In this document: piece after piece, positions 4,905 through 9,523 of the stretch
Numbering within the stretch: the first letter of the stretch is position 1
Layout: every line of letters starts with the position of its first letter
NCBI GenBank assembly: GCA_947631585.1
Contig: CANRLY010000067.1
Span: 1-9,523, forward strand
From: an uncultured Clostridia bacterium
GTDB taxonomy: Bacteria > Bacillota > Clostridia > Oscillospirales > Ruminococcaceae
Length of the DNA: 9,523 nt
Direction: 5' to 3'
Made by a program: the position numbers and the translations under genes
Notes under the pieces: model-generated
What the model was told of the DNA's origin: nothing
The model's input: only the letters and a program-made list of their open reading frames with translations
Database searches by the model: none

Positions 4905-5657
4905 ATGGATAATTCTGCCGAAAACACCATCGACTTGAAACTTATCTGCCTGAATCTTCTCAAGCATTATAAGTTCATTATTTTTGTTACTCTGCTGTTT
5001 ACCGTTTCATCTTTCTTTATAACAAAATTTTTTATCACCGAAAAATATACTTCTATCGCTCAGGTATATGTTGACCCTCGTAATATCAATAGCGAAAGCA
5101 CGGACGTACAGGCTCAGTTGAGTTACAACGACCTTACCGCCGCTGAAAAACTTGTCAATACCTGCCAGATCCTTTTTACAGGCGACAGAATGGCTGAATG
5201 TATTTTGAGCGACCTTAAAAAAGTCAGCAATGTTACCGACCTCAGCATCTCTGATGTGAAGGAAATGGTCACGGTGGAGGCTGCTACTACCGGCACTTCA
5301 GTTATGAATATCAAGGTGGTAACAACCGACCCGGTGCTGAGCGCAAAGATAGCTAATATCGTTTTGAAAAACGCCAACGACGTTTACAAGGAGATCGTCG
5401 AGGGCGGAGTCGTTAAGACCGTCAATGAGGCTCTTGTTCCTAACAAGCCCTCCTCACCTAATGTTATAAGAAACATTATTCTTGGGTTTGTTATCGGATT
5501 TGTATTTTCATGTGCGGTCATAATCGTGCTTGAATTGGTGGATACTAAGATCAAGCCTACCGATGATCTTATGCAGATGTACGGAATACCGCTGTTTGCG
5601 GAGATCCTCGATTTTGATGCAAATGTAAAGGGTGGTGACCATTATGAGTATAAGTAA
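4905..5657 (+). CDS. cpsC: Wzz/CapA-type polysaccharide co-polymerase and kinase activator
   Basis: A 250-residue membrane protein of the short Gram-positive polysaccharide co-polymerase type (CpsC, CapA, YwqC). Two membrane helices, about residues 23-40 and 190-212, flank an extracellular Wzz domain. The proline motif PNKPSSPN (179-186) sits just before helix 2, as in the family. The cytosolic tail (213-250) normally activates the partner tyrosine kinase, and Gram-positive systems split kinase and adaptor as seen here. The ATG at 4905 has GGAGG (4896-4900) 4 bases upstream. An upstream in-frame extension to 4590 would run through the tRNA gene and is rejected. The end overlaps the kinase start by 14 bases. 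Family role: controls chain length and export of capsule, exopolysaccharide or teichuronic-type polymers. Confidence 0.9.
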   Translation: MDNSAENTIDLKLICLNLLKHYKFIIFVTLLFTVSSFFITKFFITEKYTSIAQVYVDPRNINSESTDVQAQLSYNDLTAAEKLVNTCQILFTGDRMAECILSDLKKVSNVTDLSISDVKEMVTVEAATTGTSVMNIKVVTTDPVLSAKIANIVLKNANDVYKEIVEGGVVKTVNEALVPNKPSSPNVIRNIILGFVIGFVFSCAVIIVLELVDTKIKPTDDLMQMYGIPLFAEILDFDANVKGGDHYEYK

Positions 5658-6429
5658 ACGCCGTAAAGATAGCGGCGATGGCAGAAACGGACTGAGACAG
5701 TCCAAAGCCAAAAGCCGTAAATACATATTAGATGATAACACTAAGTTCATAATTACTGAGGCTTATAAAACTGCAAGAACAAACCTTATGTTCTCACTTT
5801 CTACCAGCGACAATAAGGTGATAACTTTCACATCAGCCTCCCCTGCTGAAGGAAAATCCACTACTTGTATAAATATGGCTATTTCATTGGCAAAAACCGG
5901 CGCAAAGGTATTGCTGATAGATTCTGATATGAGAAAACCCACCATTCACTCGCTGCTCAGGCTGGAAAAGACAAAGGGGCTTTCCTCCATACTCAGCGGT
6001 ATGTGTACTGTGGCTGAAGCTATAAACAGCAACGTAAGAGAAAACCTTGACGTTATAGTTGCCGGAACTATACCGCCTAACCCTGCCGAACTTATCGGTT
6101 CGCCAAATACGGCTGAACTCATTTCGGTACTCAGAAGGCACTATGACTATATTCTTATAGATACGCCTCCGGTAAACGTGGTGTCAGACTCACAGCTTTA
6201 TAACTCTTTGGTAGTGGGAATGGTATTCGTTATCCGTGATAATGTAACTACCCACACCGATCTTCAGAGAGCGCTGAGGAATATTTCGCTGGCTAACGGT
6301 AAAGTCCTTGGATTTATCAAGACGGCCTGCCAGTCGTCAGGAAATTCATCATATTACTTCAAGTCTTACAACTATTCTTATGATTATTCATACAGCCAGC
6401 CGGCAGATGATGAAGATGACGAGGATTAA
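5644..6429 (+). CDS. cpsD: BY-kinase (CpsD/CapB/YwqD-like tyrosine-protein kinase)
   Basis: A 261-residue cytosolic P-loop kinase. Oligomerisation motif EAYKTAR (39-45; Lys replaces the first Arg of the usual ExxRxxR), Walker A SASPAEGKST (64-73), Walker A' LLIDSDMRKP (90-99) and Walker B ILIDTPP (170-176) are all present. The C-terminus has a tyrosine cluster at 237, 238, 242, 244, 246, 248 and 250, the autophosphorylation sites of this family, then an unusual acidic end, DDEDDED. The ATG at 5644 is preferred over GTG at 5632 because the SD-like AAGGGTGGTGA (5628-5638) is correctly spaced for it and covers the GTG. The start overlaps the adaptor gene, suggesting coupled translation. Family role: phosphorylation cycling of the Tyr cluster controls polysaccharide assembly with the adaptor and the phosphatase encoded next. 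Confidence 0.93.
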   Translation: MSISKRRKDSGDGRNGLRQSKAKSRKYILDDNTKFIITEAYKTARTNLMFSLSTSDNKVITFTSASPAEGKSTTCINMAISLAKTGAKVLLIDSDMRKPTIHSLLRLEKTKGLSSILSGMCTVAEAINSNVRENLDVIVAGTIPPNPAELIGSPNTAELISVLRRHYDYILIDTPPVNVVSDSQLYNSLVVGMVFVIRDNVTTHTDLQRALRNISLANGKVLGFIKTACQSSGNSSYYFKSYNYSYDYSYSQPADDEDDED

Positions 6430-6432
6430 TTA

Positions 6433-7161
6433 ATGCTTATTGATTTTCACTCACATATACTTCCGGGAATAGACGACGGTTCAAGAAGTATCGAAGAATC
6501 CATCGCTATTCTGGATACAATGGCTCAGGACGGCGTCAAGCTGGTCGTGGCAACTCCTCACTTCTATTGTCATGATATTTCTGCCGAAAAATTCCTTATA
6601 CGCAGAGATATGGCTTTTGAGGAACTCAGACCCTACCTTAAACCTGAACACCCAAAGATACTCCTTGGCGCTGAAGTGCTGTATTCTTCACGCCTTGCAA
6701 GTGAACCTTTGCTGGAAAAGCTTTGTATCCAAGGGACTAACTATTTGCTGCTGGAAATGCCTTATGTCAGGCTGACAAACAATCTGATAGATGGCGTTGA
6801 GGAACTGACCGACCTGAACAGAGTAAGTATTATCATTGCGCATATTGAAAGATACCTGCATTTTACGGCTTACTCCGACCTTGAAGATCTCATGTCGCTT
6901 GACGTGGTAGGTCAGCTGAACTCAAAGTCTTTCAGCGAAAGAAGATCCAGAAAGAACTGCCTTAAACTTATCAAACAGGGTTATGCTCATATCCTTGGTA
7001 CTGATTTCCACAGGATAGACAGGGGCGACCTCCCTCTTTCTTACGGGTACGATATTATTTCTTCAAAGATATCTCCGGAGGAAGCCGATCTGATGGTCGC
7101 CTGCTCTGAAATGATTATCAAAAACGCCGACATAGATAAAATTATTCTCATGCGTGAATAA
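6433..7161 (+). CDS. cpsB: PHP-type protein-tyrosine phosphatase (CpsB/CapC/YwqE-like)
   Basis: A 242-residue metal-dependent phosphatase of the polymerase-and-histidinol-phosphatase fold. Metal-binding residues are visible in order: HSH (H6, H8) followed by LPGIDDGS (10-17), ATPH (H43), GAEV (E81), AHIER (H137) and GTDFH (D191, H193). This is the full set for the three-metal site. Family role: dephosphorylates the BY-kinase C-terminal tyrosines. It starts 3 bases after the kinase stop, with GAGG (6421-6424) 8 bases before the ATG, so it is the third gene of the operon. The order adaptor, kinase, phosphatase differs from streptococcal cps loci, where the phosphatase precedes the other two. 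A strong terminator follows and no glycosyltransferase, flippase or polymerase gene is attached. Confidence 0.93.
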   Translation: MLIDFHSHILPGIDDGSRSIEESIAILDTMAQDGVKLVVATPHFYCHDISAEKFLIRRDMAFEELRPYLKPEHPKILLGAEVLYSSRLASEPLLEKLCIQGTNYLLLEMPYVRLTNNLIDGVEELTDLNRVSIIIAHIERYLHFTAYSDLEDLMSLDVVGQLNSKSFSERRSRKNCLKLIKQGYAHILGTDFHRIDRGDLPLSYGYDIISSKISPEEADLMVACSEMIIKNADIDKIILMRE

Positions 7162-7163
7162 AC

Positions 7164-7199
7164 AAAGCCTTCGCAGTACACGAAGGCTTTTTCTTTTAC
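7164..7199. terminator. Bidirectional intrinsic terminator
   Basis: A perfect ten-pair stem AAAGCCTTCG / CGAAGGCTTT (7164-7173 with 7181-7190), loop CAGTACA, then TTCTTTT on the plus strand. On the minus strand the stem is followed by GTTTATT. It ends the kinase/phosphatase operon and can also end the FeoB-like gene. Confidence 0.88.
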
Positions 7200-7201
7200 T
7201 T

Positions 7202-8068
7202 TTATATAAATAGTTTTGCCGCCGTTGCGGTCAAAGTGCAAAGCAATATTCCGCAGATAGTGGGAATGGCAATTGCAGCGGCAGTCCATTTAATGCTGCC
7301 GGTCTCCTTATAGATAGTTATGCAGGTGGTCGAGCAAGGAAAATGCGACAGCGAAAACAGCATGGTGCAAAGAGCAGTTACCCAAGTCCAGCCGTTTGCG
7401 ATGAGCAGTTCCTTTAGCTGGTAAAGCGAAGTGTAGTCAGTAAGCTCACCTTTTGCCAGATATGTCATGATAATTATGGGAACGACCGTTTCATTTGCCG
7501 GAAATCCCAGGATAAACGCAAACAGTATCACTCCGTCAAGCCCCATAAGTTTTGCAAACGGGTCTAAAAACGCCGAACATTGGTAAAGGAGGCTTTCGCC
7601 GCCTGCCTGTACGTTCGCCAGCAGCCAGATCAACATTCCTGCCGGAGCGGCAACGCACACCGCTCTGCCAAGTACAAACAGCGTTCTTTCAAAAATAGAT
7701 CGGACTATCACCTGCCCTACCTGGGGCGTTCGATATGGCGGCAGTTCCAACGCAAACCCGGACGGCTGCCCTTTGAGCAAGGTAGCAGAAAGCGCCCGTG
7801 AGACCGCAAGCGTCAACAGGACTCCTATTATGATAATTCCCAGGAGCAGCAAGGCTGAAGCGATGTTTTTAAGCGGTGAAAAAGTTATCCCGGCGGTGAA
7901 AAATATGGTTATCAGGCTTATAAGCATGGGAAATCTTCCGTTGCAGGGAACAAAATTATTTGTCAGTACTGCTATCAGTCTTTCTCGTGGGGAATCAATT
8001 ATCCGGCAGCCGGTGACTCCGCAGGCATTGCACCCAAACCCCATGCACATGAATAGGGAGCAACACAA
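7202..8068 (-). CDS. feoB: FeoB C-terminal membrane part, N-terminally truncated (probable remnant)
   Basis: The frame encodes up to 288 residues from a TTG at 8068, or 282 from ATG at 8050. It matches the later half of the FeoB ferrous-iron transporter: Gate motif GFGCNACGVTG (10-20), IIDSPRERLIAVL (23-35), FALELPPYRTP (105-115), GFPANE (188-193) and SHFPCST (241-247), with several hydrophobic helices. A normal FeoB is over 600 residues and starts with a GTPase domain (G1-G5) plus early membrane helices; all of that is missing. The in-frame stop is at 8099-8101, and the sequence before GFGCN runs into the terminator of the neighbouring NlpC/P60 gene. No ribosome binding site precedes any candidate start and no promoter is visible. 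The rest has no frameshift or internal stop. Most likely a 5'-deleted remnant; a G-domain-free permease is possible but less likely. Confidence 0.8.
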   Translation of the reverse strand: MCCSLFMCMGFGCNACGVTGCRIIDSPRERLIAVLTNNFVPCNGRFPMLISLITIFFTAGITFSPLKNIASALLLLGIIIIGVLLTLAVSRALSATLLKGQPSGFALELPPYRTPQVGQVIVRSIFERTLFVLGRAVCVAAPAGMLIWLLANVQAGGESLLYQCSAFLDPFAKLMGLDGVILFAFILGFPANETVVPIIIMTYLAKGELTDYTSLYQLKELLIANGWTWVTALCTMLFSLSHFPCSTTCITIYKETGSIKWTAAAIAIPTICGILLCTLTATAAKLFI

Positions 8069-8093
8069 AAGGCGGCATATTCCAGCCGCCTTT
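8067..8093 (-). terminator. Intrinsic terminator of the NlpC/P60 gene, overlapping the FeoB frame
   Basis: Read on the minus strand, AAAGGCGGC / GCCGCCTTT (8093-8085 with 8076-8068), loop TGGAATAT, then TTGTGTT. It begins 19 bases after the NlpC/P60 stop. The most upstream FeoB start (TTG, 8068-8066) overlaps its last stem base. On the plus strand the stem is followed by ATCTTTT, so some activity in that direction is possible. Confidence 0.8.
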
Positions 8094-8111
8094 ATCTTTT
8101 ATAATTCGATT

Positions 8112-9523
8112 TTAACCAACAAGCCGCTTTACGACTGTTACATGGTTGTACATAGCTACAGTGTCGGAATTTGATACTACAATGCCGGTATTGTAATTTT
8201 CAGCGTGGATTATTTTTCCATCGCCGATGTAAAGGGCAACATGATAAATTGACGAATAACTGCTTCCGCCGTAGAAGATAAGGTCGCCTGGCTGCATATC
8301 ATAATAGCTGACTTCCCTGCCGTAGCTTGCCTGCATGGAGGCTTTGTGCGGAAGATATATCCCTATCTTGGCATAGCACTGCATTGTAAGTCCCGAACAG
8401 TCGGAAACTGTAGGCGAAGCCGCACCCATTGAGTAGCTTCCGCCGACCATGCTTCTTGCCATATTGATAACTGCCGAAATGTCGCCGGAATAGACAGTTT
8501 CATCATCATAATTCTCATCGTCTGACGGCTCATCTTCGCCGATATCGCCATTTTCGCCGTCATCTGATCCACTGTCCGGATCATCGTAATTTTCGCCGTC
8601 AGTATCGACGCTGCCGTCCTGCTCGTTCTGGTCGTCATCGCTCTGAGAGTCGTCAGGCTCGTCCTGATCGGAGTTATTATTTTGCTCCTGCTCGGCTTCA
8701 AGACGTTCCTGTTCTTCCCTCTTGCGCTGTTCTTCCAGAAGCCTCTGCTGTTCCAGTTCAAACGCTTTGCGCCTTTCTTCTTCCTGTTTCTGCTTTTCCA
8801 GCTCGCTCAAATTATCAGAAGCGGCGTTCTTATCAGCTTCAAGCTGCTTTTGCTGCTCAATATATTCACTCTGCCATTTTCTCAGGTCCTCGATGCTCTT
8901 GGTACTTTCAGCATAAAGCTCCTCCAGCTCTTCGCTTTCAGCCTGTAGGCTCTGCAATTCCTGAGAATATTCGCTCATCATTTCAGTTATCTCGGAACGC
9001 TTGTTCTCCAAAGCCACAGCCTCAGCTTCCTGCTGCTTTTTCATGTCCACAAGTTCGTCAATGACCTGATCGTCATAGCCTGCGACTCTTTTTACCAATT
9101 CAAATCGCATAAGCGTATCGTAAAAGTCTCCGGAATCCAGAATGACCTCTGTATACTTCCCTTCGCCATTGATGTACATAGCACGCAGACGTTTTCCAAA
9201 GTCGCTGATACCTGTGTCTATCTGCTCCTGTCTTACTTCGATGGACTGTTCGATATTTCTGATCTGACTGTCAAGGTCGGCTATATCGTCCTCAAGTTCA
9301 GAAATATATATCTCCATAGTAGAGATCTTATCATATGTATTTTTGATACTTTCGTCAAGTATCTTTTGCTTTTCAAGTTCGCTGGCAATGGACGACTCTG
9401 CGTTATCCATTTGCGTGTCGAGTTCCTGCTGCTTTTTGTCGAGTTCATTAAGTTTTTGTCTATATTCGCTTATCTGATCGTCCAGTTCAACAGCAGATGC
9501 TCCCTGCAAGCTGTTTTCCACAG
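8112..9523 (-). CDS. PcsB-like coiled-coil NlpC/P60 peptidoglycan hydrolase (5' end outside window)
   Basis: About 470 codons are visible and the frame is still open at 9523, so the signal peptide and start lie beyond the window. Numbering from the GTG at 9521: residues about 10-115 and 150-280 form long Glu/Gln/Lys-rich coiled coils. They flank a PcsB-type segment (RLRAMYINGEGKYTEVILDS, then FYDTLMRFELVKRV). A strongly acidic Asp/Ser/Asn/Glu linker follows (about 279-347, bases 8481-8687), then a C-terminal NlpC/P60 domain (348-469) with catalytic C375 (SDCSGL), H427 (YHVALYIG) and H439 (IIHAEN). The known class cleaves peptide stems of peptidoglycan outside the cell, often at division, with the coiled coil holding the enzyme inactive until FtsEX or a similar complex engages. 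That partner link is inferred here. It ends RLVG-TAA at 8112, followed by its terminator. Confidence 0.9.
   Translation of the reverse strand, partial: VENSLQGASAVELDDQISEYRQKLNELDKKQQELDTQMDNAESSIASELEKQKILDESIKNTYDKISTMEIYISELEDDIADLDSQIRNIEQSIEVRQEQIDTGISDFGKRLRAMYINGEGKYTEVILDSGDFYDTLMRFELVKRVAGYDDQVIDELVDMKKQQEAEAVALENKRSEITEMMSEYSQELQSLQAESEELEELYAESTKSIEDLRKWQSEYIEQQKQLEADKNAASDNLSELEKQKQEEERRKAFELEQQRLLEEQRKREEQERLEAEQEQNNNSDQDEPDDSQSDDDQNEQDGSVDTDGENYDDPDSGSDDGENGDIGEDEPSDDENYDDETVYSGDISAVINMARSMVGGSYSMGAASPTVSDCSGLTMQCYAKIGIYLPHKASMQASYGREVSYYDMQPGDLIFYGGSSYSSIYHVALYIGDGKIIHAENYNTGIVVSNSDTVAMYNHVTVVKRLVG

Noticed and set aside
7773..8174. 133-codon plus-strand frame across the FeoB start and NlpC/P60 end
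   Set aside because: Antisense shadow of two recognised minus-strand genes; no domain, ribosome binding site or promoter.
8363..8761. 132-codon frame on the minus strand within the NlpC/P60 gene
   Set aside because: A shifted-frame shadow of the acidic, repetitive linker region; the main frame has intact coiled-coil and catalytic motifs across the same bases.
1..9523. CRISPR array, rRNA or insertion sequence
   Set aside because: I saw no regularly spaced repeats, no rRNA landmarks and no transposase-like frame on either strand.

Overview
The window looks like chromosomal DNA from a Gram-positive, Clostridia-type Firmicute, most likely near Ruminococcus/Oscillospiraceae; the genus is an inference. 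The reasons are an S-box (SAM-I) riboswitch upstream of metK, near-consensus sigma-A promoters, strong AGGAGG-type ribosome binding sites, intrinsic hairpin-plus-T terminators, a CapA/CapB/CapC-type phosphotyrosine module, and a PcsB-like coiled-coil NlpC/P60 secreted protein.

Layout. (1) 2-1093 (+): 3' part of a U32 'peptidase' gene of the TrhP/YegQ tRNA-hydroxylation type, ending at a bidirectional terminator. (2) 1130-1621 (-): a very AT-rich two-gene cassette, a Cro/C1-type repressor directly abutting a 75-residue one-helix membrane protein with a Gln/Lys-rich tail. Its promoter carries an array of TATTTAT half-sites. This is the least explained coding part of the window. (3) 1927-2940 (+): XerC/D-type tyrosine recombinase with all six catalytic residues. 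(4) 3018-4432 (+): consensus promoter, SAM-I riboswitch, intrinsic terminator, metK. (5) 4460-4714 (+): consensus promoter, an unexplained leader of about 100 bp enclosed by a perfect 13-bp inverted repeat, tRNA-Thr(GGT) with encoded CCA, and a terminator. (6) 4843-7190 (+): promoter and a compact three-gene operon of polysaccharide co-polymerase/kinase activator, BY-type tyrosine kinase and PHP-type tyrosine phosphatase, closed by a terminator with no glycan-building genes attached. (7) 7202-8068 (-): the C-terminal part of a FeoB ferrous-iron permease that has lost its GTPase half, its start region and any visible ribosome binding site. (8) 8112-9523 (-): PcsB-like NlpC/P60 peptidoglycan hydrolase with an Asp-rich linker, running off the window's right end.

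How the parts fit. Most genes are separate housekeeping units: tRNA modification, chromosome dimer resolution, SAM synthesis under SAM feedback, a tRNA, and cell-wall hydrolysis. The capsule-type kinase/phosphatase trio is the only clear multi-gene functional unit. The repressor/membrane-protein cassette looks acquired: a hand count gives 62 G+C in 240 bases at 1381-1620, about 26%, against about 50% in a sampled line of metK.

I do not see a proven new system. The best candidates for something undescribed are the repressor plus membrane-protein cassette, the inverted-repeat leader before tRNA-Thr, and the FeoB remnant fused to a neighbour's terminator.
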